Positions 18,125 through 24,887 of a DNA stretch of 61,556 nucleotides are shown here, piece after piece. Below the pieces are notes generated by a model, which saw only the letters and a list, made by a program, of their open reading frames with translations, was not told the DNA's origin and did not search any database. Every line of letters begins with the position of its first letter. The stretch's first letter is position 1. Source of the DNA: Beijerinckiaceae bacterium (GTDB lineage: Bacteria; Pseudomonadota; Alphaproteobacteria; Rhizobiales; Beijerinckiaceae); the NCBI GenBank assembly GCA_947454485.1, contig CANGJJ010000014.1, forward strand, positions 1 to 61,556, given 5' to 3'. The position numbers were made by a program, and so were the translations under genes.

Positions 18125-18973
18125 ATGGTGCAAGTGACGCTCGACGGAATTTCGACGCGCTACGAGATCGTGGGCTCGGGCTCGCCCATTCTCATGTTCT
18201 CCCCGGGCGGCTTTGACGCCACGATTGAGAAATGGTCAACGCAGGGCCATTACGCAAAGTTCAAACCCGTCGACAATCTGTCGAAACATCACACGCTCAT
18301 CATGTTTGATCGGCGTGAATGTGGACAGTCAGGCGGGCGCGTCGAGCGCATCACCTTTGCTCACTATGTGCGCCAGGCCGTGGCGCTGATGGATCATCTG
18401 AAGATTGACAGCGCACATATGATGGGCGGTTGCATGGGCTGTTCACCAGTTGCAGCCATGGGCGTGATGCATCCTGAACGCGTGAAGAGCCTTGTTCTGT
18501 TCTGGCCTGTGGGCGGGGTTAAATATCGCCTCTCGAGCCAGCAGCGCTTTGCAGAACATCTCGCCTTCGTCCATCAAAATGGCTTGCAGGCGGTTGTTGA
18601 TCTTGTACGCAAAGATGGCAAATCATTCGGCGCAGATCCGCGTGGGGGGCCGTGGGCCTCTGTCATCAAAGTGGATGAGGATTTTGCTGCTCGCTATGCG
18701 CAGCTCACACTCGATGACTACAAGCTGATCATCGCTAGCTGGGCGCGCACGATGTTCGACCGGGATACGGCGCCGGGCGCTGAGCCTGAAGATCTTCTGC
18801 GCTGCCAATTGCCCGCGCTCATCGTGCCCGGCAATGATGCGTTCCACGCAACATCAGCGGCACGCTATTTCCACGAATGTTTGCCCAAATCCCAATATTG
18901 GGATGTCAGCGTCGAGCAGCAAACCGAAGAGGCGACCGCCAAGCGGATGCTGGAATTTTTAGGCAGCGTTTGA
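18125..18973 (+). CDS. Alpha/beta hydrolase with cysteine at the nucleophile position
   Basis: Cytoplasmic alpha/beta hydrolase-fold protein, 282 residues, two bases after the PanB-like gene and so cotranscribed with it. The elbow reads G101-G-C103-M-G105-C, so the usual serine is replaced by cysteine, as in dienelactone hydrolase. The acid candidate is D238 in PGNDAFH. I see no histidine after the last strand (DVSVEQQTEE), where the catalytic base normally sits; H241 is the only nearby His. It may be a Cys hydrolase, a C-C lyase-like enzyme or a non-catalytic binding protein. The last 15 bases overlap the convergent higA. Confidence 0.85.
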   Translation: MVQVTLDGISTRYEIVGSGSPILMFSPGGFDATIEKWSTQGHYAKFKPVDNLSKHHTLIMFDRRECGQSGGRVERITFAHYVRQAVALMDHLKIDSAHMMGGCMGCSPVAAMGVMHPERVKSLVLFWPVGGVKYRLSSQQRFAEHLAFVHQNGLQAVVDLVRKDGKSFGADPRGGPWASVIKVDEDFAARYAQLTLDDYKLIIASWARTMFDRDTAPGAEPEDLLRCQLPALIVPGNDAFHATSAARYFHECLPKSQYWDVSVEQQTEEATAKRMLEFLGSV

Positions 18974-19279
18974 GCGGGGCAAACGCAAGGGCTTTGCCCG
19001 AGTGATGCGCTCGCGTCTCTCAGGCGAATTCATCGCCTCCCAGAGATCCACGCGGCGCTGGAGATTGAGCCAAAAGTCGGCCGTATTTCCGAATACGCGC
19101 GCAAGAATCAAGGCAGTGTCGGCCGTGATGATGCGACGGTCATTGCAAAGCTCATTCACATGCTTTCGCTGAACACCCATCGCCTCAGCAAGCTGGGCCT
19201 GCGTTAGATTGAGGGGCCGCAGAAATTCCTCAACGAGAATCTCTCCGACGCTTGCAGGCTTTCGAACTGTCTGTCTCAT
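18959..19279 (-). CDS. higA: HigA-type antitoxin
   Basis: DNA-binding antitoxin of 106 residues with an Xre-type helix-turn-helix at about residues 24-45 (LTQAQLAEAMGVQRKHVNELCNDRR region) and the HigA-typical TADTALILARVFGNTADFWLNLQ segment. It binds and neutralises the HigB toxin and normally represses its own operon. The gene lies six bases after higB, in the toxin-first order characteristic of HigBA. Its 3' end overlaps the convergent hydrolase by 15 bases. Confidence 0.93.
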   Translation of the reverse strand: MRQTVRKPASVGEILVEEFLRPLNLTQAQLAEAMGVQRKHVNELCNDRRIITADTALILARVFGNTADFWLNLQRRVDLWEAMNSPERRERITRAKPLRLPRSNAA

Positions 19280-19285
19280 CGCTCT

Positions 19286-19555
19286 TCACCTGTAGGAATG
19301 ATCATCAAGATAGACATCCCAAGCCTCACCCGCCTGCCCGTCCCAACGAAACACAACCCGCCACTTCAGATTAACACGGATCGCGTGCTTATCTTTCAGA
19401 TGGCCGGAAAGCTTTTCGAATCCGTTGCTTGGCGGCGCACGCAAATCTTCATCTCCGCTCGCATCATCGATCATCTGCAACTTGCGAAACAGGCGAGATT
19501 CAATCTCGGGTGGTATCTTCTTGCTGCGGATGTCATGAAGGAAGAAATCTTCCAA
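19286..19555 (-). CDS. higB: HigB-type RelE-fold toxin, start codon unclear
   Basis: Ribosome-dependent mRNA interferase of the RelE/HigB family; the core (EKLSGHLKDKHAIRVN, then WRVVFRWDG and YLDDHSYR) is intact. The first standard start is a TTG at 19555, giving 89 residues that begin LEDFF. However, the nine codons before it read I-I-G-S-F-R-D-H-W, matching the conserved HigB N-terminus (M-I-x-S-F-R-x-x-x-L-E), and the position of the expected Met at 19580-19582 is ATA. A stop lies three codons further up. Either ATA/TTG is used, expression is low, or the toxin start has been lost. Confidence 0.82.
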   Translation of the reverse strand: MEDFFLHDIRSKKIPPEIESRLFRKLQMIDDASGDEDLRAPPSNGFEKLSGHLKDKHAIRVNLKWRVVFRWDGQAGEAWDVYLDDHSYR

Positions 19556-19653
19556 CCAGTGATCGCGAAAACTGCCGATTATGTCCTAATGTACCGTTCG
19601 TTGGGACAATAGCAAGTGCCCAATACCCAAAGGTCTAGCTGATGCGAAAACAG

Positions 19654-19681
19654 TTGGCTATCAGCCAGCCAGTGCTATTCT
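19654..19681 (+). promoter_or_regulatory. Candidate promoter of the ParE-type module
   Basis: TTGGCT (19654-19659) and TATTCT (19676-19681) are spaced by 16 bases. Transcription from it would begin at about 19688, the A of the antitoxin ATG. No Shine-Dalgarno sequence precedes that ATG (CTATCCCT), consistent with a leaderless message. Confidence 0.35.
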
Positions 19682-19687
19682 ATCCCT

Positions 19688-19900
19688 ATGGCAAAGACGC
19701 GCGCTCTTTCTGACACTGTCATGCCCTCGGCCGTTATGTCCGAGGATGAGATCGCTGCGTGGAATTCCCTGAGCCGCGAAGAACAAATGCGGCGAATGGA
19801 CAAGCTTTTTCAAGATCCTGATTGTCTGACACCAAGCGACCGTACATTTGAGCAGGTCCTGGAAAGGGCAAGGGCGCGGATAAAATCCGCTCGTGCCTAA
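19688..19900 (+). CDS. Antitoxin of ParE-type pair
   Basis: Acidic 70-residue protein whose position, size and 8-base overlap with the ParE-like gene mark it as the antitoxin. The N-terminal third (MAKTRALSDTVMPSAVMSED) may form the DNA-binding part; residues 20-68 are charged and helical (EEQMRRMDKLF, FEQVLERARARIKSA) and would wrap the toxin. I do not recognise a standard ribbon-helix-helix signature. There is no ribosome site, so leaderless translation is likely. Confidence 0.72.
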   Translation: MAKTRALSDTVMPSAVMSEDEIAAWNSLSREEQMRRMDKLFQDPDCLTPSDRTFEQVLERARARIKSARA

Positions 19901-20180
19901 GGTCGTTCTCTCCACTCTCGCGGATAAAGACTTGGAGCTGATTGAAGAGATCGGGCTGCTGAGATTCGGCCACCATCAACGCGACTGTTATATGCTCAGC
20001 CTGTTAGACGCCTTGGAGCGGATTGGGCATTTTCCTGAAATAGGCCGCAAGAGCCATAGGCCCGACATCAGGCGGCTTTTGCATGGGACGCATGTGATTT
20101 TTTATTCACTGGCCCCTGATAGTGTTCTCATCCGCAGGATCATGGACGCGAGGGTCCATGATCCCGAACATGATCTTTAG
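19893..20180 (+). CDS. ParE-type toxin
   Basis: Toxin of 95 residues with the ParE/RelE fold: VLSTLADKDLELIEEIGLLRFG helix pair, the HFPEIGRKSHRPDIRRLLHG centre and a C-terminal strand (VIFYSLAPDSVLIRRIMDARVHDPEHDL) that resembles ParE toxins acting on DNA gyrase. It starts with GTG inside the last codons of the antitoxin gene, which couples their translation. It is the second toxin-antitoxin pair in 1.2 kb and is divergent from higBA. Confidence 0.88.
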   Translation: MPKVVLSTLADKDLELIEEIGLLRFGHHQRDCYMLSLLDALERIGHFPEIGRKSHRPDIRRLLHGTHVIFYSLAPDSVLIRRIMDARVHDPEHDL

Positions 20181-20195
20181 CCTCAACCCTAAAAC

Positions 20196-21131
20196 TTACC
20201 CCCAAGTCTCGCGCGCAAACAGATCCTCGACCTTCACGCGCTCCTTGATGATACCCTGCGTGAGTGCATGGCCGATCAAAGTCTCAATCGTCTTGCGATT
20301 GGCCTCGACACCATAGGGCAACGGATCGCCGCCCATGGCGATGACCTTTTGGTGCACCTTGTCCGCAGCATCGAGATTTTCGATCTTGCCGGCCTTCAAC
20401 TGCTCTACATAAAGGTCACGCGAGGCTTTGAAGGCCTCATAGACATCCTTTGCAAGGCCAGGATGTTTCTCGATCAGCTCATCCTTGATCACAACAAGAT
20501 GATTGATCGGATAATGTCCATCGCGCTGATAAGCAGCATAACCAACCTCAGCGGCATTGGGGATCAGTGGCACGACATCGGGGTGCTTCACATCAACGCC
20601 AATGGCAGCCACCAGCTCGCCCGAGACGAGCATATCTTCCATCTTCTTGCCCGCCTCAATCGGCACGACATTTTTGGGTGCTACATATTCAGCGACATGT
20701 TCGTCGCCTGACAGAACCCATGTGACCTTCGACAGATCGACACCATATTGATCCTGCAAAATCGCGCGCGCCCAGACACCCGTTGTGACAGTGTAGCCGC
20801 GATTGACGCCAACGCGCTTGCCTTCAAGATCCTTGGGCGAAGTGATGCCAGCTTTTGCATTCACCAAGATGGCGCCGTGATGGAACTGGCGCACCAGTGG
20901 CACAGGAATGGCGGTCAGCTTTTTTCCATGCGCCTTGGCGCAGATATAGGTGGTGATGGCGAGTTCACAGATGTCAAATTCGCTGGCGCGCACCATGCGG
21001 CGGAAGGCGGCGATCAAAGGGTCCACTTCGACAAACTGCAGCTGGCAGGTCGAGGGCTTCACAATGCCTTCCTTGAGGGCGCGGTTGTTGCCCTGCGTAC
21101 GGGTGACGGCGGTGAAGGTCGGCAGTGACAT
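20196..21131 (-). CDS. 4,5-dihydroxyphthalate decarboxylase-like protein
   Basis: Protein of 311 residues with a type II periplasmic-binding-protein fold but no signal peptide, as in the Pht5-type 4,5-dihydroxyphthalate decarboxylase family and related proteins. Recognisable parts are DICELAITTYI, ITSPKDLEGKRVGV and TTGVWARAILQDQYGV. It probably acts in the cytoplasm on an aromatic or carboxylated substrate; the real reaction is not known. An alternative is an ABC receptor carried by another export route, which I consider less likely. Monocistronic; 15 bases separate it from the convergent ParE-type toxin gene. Confidence 0.78.
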   Translation of the reverse strand: MSLPTFTAVTRTQGNNRALKEGIVKPSTCQLQFVEVDPLIAAFRRMVRASEFDICELAITTYICAKAHGKKLTAIPVPLVRQFHHGAILVNAKAGITSPKDLEGKRVGVNRGYTVTTGVWARAILQDQYGVDLSKVTWVLSGDEHVAEYVAPKNVVPIEAGKKMEDMLVSGELVAAIGVDVKHPDVVPLIPNAAEVGYAAYQRDGHYPINHLVVIKDELIEKHPGLAKDVYEAFKASRDLYVEQLKAGKIENLDAADKVHQKVIAMGGDPLPYGVEANRKTIETLIGHALTQGIIKERVKVEDLFARETWG

Positions 21132-21202
21132 GGGTGTTTCGCTCCGTTTTCGCGTCTATTTTGTGCCCCTGTTTTAGGGGGCTGCCACAAGCCTGTGAAG
21201 CC

Positions 21203-21634
21203 TCACGGGCGCGGCGGGATGGAATAAGTGCCGCTGGCATGGGCGACCGGCTCCTCGACGCCGGGGGAATGGAGATAGACCTCCCCCACGGCCAGCCTTT
21301 TGCCGAGCTTCAATAGCTTGCACTGCGCGACGAGATCGCCCGACTCTGGCTTGCGCAGGAAGTTGATATTGAGATTGGTCGTCACGGTCAGTGACTGTGG
21401 ACCGATCTGCGCCATGATCGCGACATAGAGGCAAACATCGGCCAGCGCGAACATGGAGGGGCCTGAGATCGTCCCGCCGGGGCGCAGATGCTTGTCCTGA
21501 CCCCGCAGGCGCATAACCGCCCGCATAGGCCCGACGCTCTCGACCACAAACTCCTCCCCGACCGCAATCTGGGGGAATTCGCGGATCAGAAGCGCTGTCA
21601 GCTCCTGCTCATTCATCAACACCGACTGCGCCAT
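21203..21634 (-). CDS. PaaI-type hotdog thioesterase
   Basis: Predicted acyl-CoA thioesterase of 143 residues with a single hotdog domain. The PGGTISGPSMFALADVCLY segment is the helix-containing active-site motif of the PaaI/YdiI type, and the central strands TVTTNLNINFLRKP and GDLVAQCKLLKLGKRLAVGEVYL follow in order. The ATG at 21634 has GGAGG eleven bases upstream; the frame extends nine codons further without support. It is divergent from the CoA-binding protein gene (126 bases between). Confidence 0.9.
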   Translation of the reverse strand: MAQSVLMNEQELTALLIREFPQIAVGEEFVVESVGPMRAVMRLRGQDKHLRPGGTISGPSMFALADVCLYVAIMAQIGPQSLTVTTNLNINFLRKPESGDLVAQCKLLKLGKRLAVGEVYLHSPGVEEPVAHASGTYSIPPRP

Positions 21635-21759
21635 GGCCCACCTCCACAGCAGCTTTCCCATAGAGGCGGTGAAAAAGGCAACTGCCCCGCCCTGCCCCCT
21701 GTGGTTCTCGACAATCTTGCCTACATCTGTCAGGAGGCTTTGGCACAGCAGGCGCCCAC

Positions 21760-22281
21760 ATGAACCACGATTCCTATCCCGACGAGCAGATCCGCAGCAT
21801 CCTCAAAAGCACGAAGACCATCGCTTTGGTGGGCGCTTCAGCCAATGAGGCGCGTCCGTCCTTTATCGTGTTGAAATATCTCATTGGACGCGGCTTCCGC
21901 CTGTTCCCCGTCAATCCGGGCCTGGCGGGTCAGGAGATCCTGGGGGCCAAAGTCTATGGCTCGCTGGCCGAAATCCCCGAGCCGATGGATATGGTCGAGA
22001 TCTTCCGCAATTCGCAGGCAGCTGACGCGATTGTCGATGAGGCTCTCGCCCTTAATCCCCTGCCCAAGGTCGTCTGGATGCAGCTCTCGGTGCGCAATGA
22101 TGACGCTGCTGCCCGCGCTGAGGCACAGGGCATCACGGTCATCATGAACCGCTGCCCCAAGATCGAATATGGCCGCCTGTCAGGCGAGATCGGATGGACG
22201 GGCGTCAATTCGCGCATCATCTCCTCCAAAAAGCCTGCCATGCTGCGCGGCTTTCAAAAATTCACCATCGACCGCAGATAG
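21760..22281 (+). CDS. CoA-binding domain protein (YccU-like)
   Basis: Single Rossmann-type CoA-binding domain of 173 residues, similar to E. coli YccU and the N-terminal domain of succinyl-CoA synthetase alpha. Visible are the nucleotide loop LVGASANEARPSFIVLKYL, VNPGLAGQEILGAKVYGSL and MDMVEIFRNSQAA. No catalytic His of the synthetase is expected in this family, and function is unknown. It stands alone, 66 bases before a secreted hydrolase gene on the same strand. Confidence 0.92.
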   Translation: MNHDSYPDEQIRSILKSTKTIALVGASANEARPSFIVLKYLIGRGFRLFPVNPGLAGQEILGAKVYGSLAEIPEPMDMVEIFRNSQAADAIVDEALALNPLPKVVWMQLSVRNDDAAARAEAQGITVIMNRCPKIEYGRLSGEIGWTGVNSRIISSKKPAMLRGFQKFTIDRR

Positions 22282-22347
22282 CTTCACCTTGACAATTTGA
22301 TCCCGGCTGGCAGAGCTTAAGGCTGCTGTTTCACCCGAGATCATTTC

Positions 22348-23193
22348 ATGTCGCGATTGCTGGCGTTCCTTGTCTCTTTGTTGATCTGCAGCGCGGCGCA
22401 GGCTGCGATTGTCGAAGACATCACCCGCATTCCCGTCGCCGTCACCACAGCCAAGGGCGTGCATCGCCAAGAGATCACCGTCACGATTTTCCGTGACACG
22501 GCTGCGATCCGACGCGCACCGCTCATTGTCTATCAACATGGGCGCAGCGCGACACCCAAAGGGCGGCAGGAACTCAGGCGATCAGCTCCGGTCATTGCGC
22601 GCGATCTGGTGCGCCGCGGCTTTGTCGTCATCGCGCCAACGCGCATTGGCTATGGCGAGACTGGCGGGCCTGACCTTGAAGGGGTTGGCTCTTGCTCCAA
22701 TGAAGACTTCCCTCGCGTCTTTGACATTGCCCAGCAACAAGCATTGGCGACATTGAGCTTCGCCAAGAGCCTGCCTTATGCTGATGCGACGACTGTCATC
22801 GCCATGGGGGTCTCCTTCGGCGGGGCAAGCTCCCTCGCACTTGCCGCGCAAGGTGATCGTGCCATTAAAGCCGTGGTGAATTTGGGCGGCGGCATGGGCG
22901 GGGACGCAGACAAGCATCCGCATGCACCCTGCCAGCCTGAGCGTTTGGAAAGGACATTCGCGAGCTATGGTCCAGCCATCAAAGTACCGACCCTCTGGCT
23001 CTATGCACCCAATGACGGTTTCTGGGGGCCAACCCATCCCAAGGAATGGTTCGCGGCCTTCACGGCCAATAAAGGCAAGGGGCGCTTTGTGTGGACACCA
23101 CCCATGCCGGGCAATGGCCACACTTATTTGTTGAATAGCGGCCTGTGGTTTGCCGAATTCGACCGCTTTATTTCGCAGGTCCTGCAGCGCTAG
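22348..23193 (+). CDS. Secreted dienelactone-hydrolase-like alpha/beta hydrolase
   Basis: Exported hydrolase of 281 residues. A 19-residue signal peptide (ending AAQA) precedes the mature chain. The elbow GVSFGG lies near residue 155, the acid is probably in APNDGFWG and the base in GNGHTYL. Homologous proteins are annotated as dienelactone hydrolase family, but Ser replaces the Cys of true dienelactone hydrolases. Paired Cys residues (GSCSNEDF, HAPCQPE) may form a disulfide. The end overlaps the convergent glutamate-synthase-like gene by four bases. Confidence 0.85.
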   Translation: MSRLLAFLVSLLICSAAQAAIVEDITRIPVAVTTAKGVHRQEITVTIFRDTAAIRRAPLIVYQHGRSATPKGRQELRRSAPVIARDLVRRGFVVIAPTRIGYGETGGPDLEGVGSCSNEDFPRVFDIAQQQALATLSFAKSLPYADATTVIAMGVSFGGASSLALAAQGDRAIKAVVNLGGGMGGDADKHPHAPCQPERLERTFASYGPAIKVPTLWLYAPNDGFWGPTHPKEWFAAFTANKGKGRFVWTPPMPGNGHTYLLNSGLWFAEFDRFISQVLQR

Positions 23194-24782
23194 GCGGCTT
23201 TGGGGCGAAAGGTCGCCGCATCTGCCATGGCCCAATAATCTGCATAGAGCTCAGGCGCACGCCCATCCAGCAAAGCGCCCGTCTTGAGTTCAGGATAGAC
23301 GATGCTGAAGCTCTTCACCTCTGCCTGCGGCCCGCGCTGCATCAACTGTGCGCGCGAAATTTCGGCGGGATGAGTAGCGCCTGCTGCAGCCACGAAATCA
23401 GCCAAAGCCTCCATCGTGCTGGCATGGAAACGCGCCACGCGCTCCGCTTTATCGGGCACAACAAGCGCCTTTTGACGCAGCGGATTTTGCGTGGCGATAC
23501 CTGTCGGGCAATGGTCCGTGTGGCAAGAGAGCGATTGCACGCAGCCAAGCGCAAACAAAAAGCCGCGCGCCGAATTGCACCAATCAGCGCCCAGCGCCAA
23601 CACGCGCACCATATCAAAAGCGGTGATGATGCGCCCGCTCGCACCGATGCGGATTTTGTCGCGCAGGCCCGCACCAACCAGGCAATTATGCGCGAAGGTC
23701 AGGCCCTCGCGCAGCGGCGTGCCAAGATGATCCGCAAATTCCAGCGGCGCGGCGCCCGTGCCACCCTCTTTGCCATCAATCACAATGAAGTCTGGCGTGA
23801 TGCCGGTCTCAAGCATGGCCTTACAGATCGCCATGAATTCGCTGGGATGGCCGATGCAGAGTTTGAAACCAACCGGCTTGCCTCCTGACAGGTCGCGCAA
23901 CTGAGCGATGAAGGTGATCAATTCGGTCGGCGTTGAGAAAGCCGAATGACGCGAGGGCGAGACGCAATCTTCACCCAAAGGCACACCACGCGCTGCTGCA
24001 ATCTCTGCGCTCACTTTGGCTGCTGGAAGAACACCTCCGTGACCGGGCTTGGCACCTTGCGAGAGCTTGATCTCAATCATTTTGATCTGCGGCTCAGCGG
24101 CGGTTTTTGCAAAGCGCTCGGGCGAGAATGTGCCATCCTCATTGCGACAACCGAAATAGCCGCTGCCGATCTCCCAGACGATATCGCCGCCAAACTCCTT
24201 ATGATGGATGCTGAAGCTACCCTCGCCCGTGTCATGGGCAAAGCCGCCGAGCTTGGCGCCTTTGTTGAGCGCACGAATGGCATTGGCAGAGAGCGAGCCA
24301 AAACTCATGGCAGACACATTGAACAGCGACATCGAATAGGGCTGGCTGCAATGGCGCCAGCCGATCTTCACGCGAAAGTCATGGCTCGTGACGGTAGCGG
24401 GCGCGACCGAATGGGTCAGCCATTCATAACCCTCGCCATAGATGTCTTGCTGGGTGCCAAAGGGGCGGGTCTGCAGCTGGCCCTTGGCGCGCGCATAAAC
24501 GACACTGCGCTTGGAGCGGTTGAAGGGCAGACCATCCAGATCGCTTTCGAGGAAATATTGGCGGATCTCGGGGCGCACCTCCTCCAGCAAAAAGCGCAGA
24601 TTGGCGAGGATGGGATAGTTGCGACGCAAGGAATGTTTGGTCTGCATCAAATCATTGATGCCGATCAGGGTCAGCACGCCACAAATGCCAAAGACCCACC
24701 AGGCAGGTGCCCCCAAGGAAGGAGCCAAAGCAGCAGAAACCACCGTCAGAACAACGGCCAGAATGAAAGCCAGATAACGCAT
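23190..24782 (-). CDS. FMN-binding glutamate synthase family protein
   Basis: Membrane-anchored homologue of the central (FMN/Fe-S) part of glutamate synthase, 530 residues. Two N-terminal hydrophobic segments (residues 3-45) are followed by the barrel with GAKPGHGG, the FMN-binding DGKEGGTGAAP and the GLRDKIRIGASGRI strand. The Fe-S cysteine cluster is present as CVQSLSCHTDHCPTGIA. The glutaminase domain of GltB is absent, so it does not use glutamine in the usual way; the reaction of this stand-alone family is not settled. Divergent from metY. Confidence 0.9.
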   Translation of the reverse strand: MRYLAFILAVVLTVVSAALAPSLGAPAWWVFGICGVLTLIGINDLMQTKHSLRRNYPILANLRFLLEEVRPEIRQYFLESDLDGLPFNRSKRSVVYARAKGQLQTRPFGTQQDIYGEGYEWLTHSVAPATVTSHDFRVKIGWRHCSQPYSMSLFNVSAMSFGSLSANAIRALNKGAKLGGFAHDTGEGSFSIHHKEFGGDIVWEIGSGYFGCRNEDGTFSPERFAKTAAEPQIKMIEIKLSQGAKPGHGGVLPAAKVSAEIAAARGVPLGEDCVSPSRHSAFSTPTELITFIAQLRDLSGGKPVGFKLCIGHPSEFMAICKAMLETGITPDFIVIDGKEGGTGAAPLEFADHLGTPLREGLTFAHNCLVGAGLRDKIRIGASGRIITAFDMVRVLALGADWCNSARGFLFALGCVQSLSCHTDHCPTGIATQNPLRQKALVVPDKAERVARFHASTMEALADFVAAAGATHPAEISRAQLMQRGPQAEVKSFSIVYPELKTGALLDGRAPELYADYWAMADAATFRPKAA

Positions 24783-24802
24783 GCTACCCCCTACCTTTAG
24801 CT

Positions 24803-24814
24803 GGTCAGTTGACC
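24803..24814. promoter_or_regulatory. Dyad between glutamate-synthase-like gene and metY
   Basis: GGTCA-GT-TGACC is a perfect 12-base dyad placed 20 bases before the minus-strand start at 24782 and 73 bases before metY. It is a plausible operator, and its TTGACC half could also serve as a -35 hexamer for metY, although I see no -10 at the right distance. Confidence 0.3.
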
Positions 24815-24822
24815 CTAAGTGT

Positions 24823-24857
24823 CAGGTTGCGGGAAGACCTGTTCCTGCCTAAACCGG
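24823..24857 (+). promoter_or_regulatory. Structured metY leader, possible riboswitch or attenuator
   Basis: In the metY leader, GCGGGAA (24829-24835) pairs with TTCCTGC (24842-24848) around the loop GACCTG, with one G-U pair. It is extended by GGTT (24825-24828) with AACC (24852-24855) across a CTA bulge. The loop ACCTG is complementary to CAGGT (24823-24827), which sits in the outer stem, so two mutually exclusive folds exist. The pattern does not match the SAM-II consensus as I know it. No terminator or ribosome-site sequestration is obvious. Confidence 0.3.
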
Positions 24858-24887
24858 TGGTGTGACGCTATTTTGAGGACGCTTCTA

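Noticed and set aside
19298-19612. 104-codon plus-strand frame opposite higB
   Set aside because: HigB core motifs are unmistakable on the minus strand; the antisense frame has no ribosome site.
23145-24800. Two plus-strand frames opposite the glutamate-synthase-like gene
   Set aside because: The minus strand has the complete FMN and Fe-S motifs; the antisense frames have no recognisable features.
24783-24887. SAM-II riboswitch before metY
   Set aside because: The conserved SAM-II core and pseudoknot pattern as I know them are not present; only a generic hairpin arrangement can be supported.
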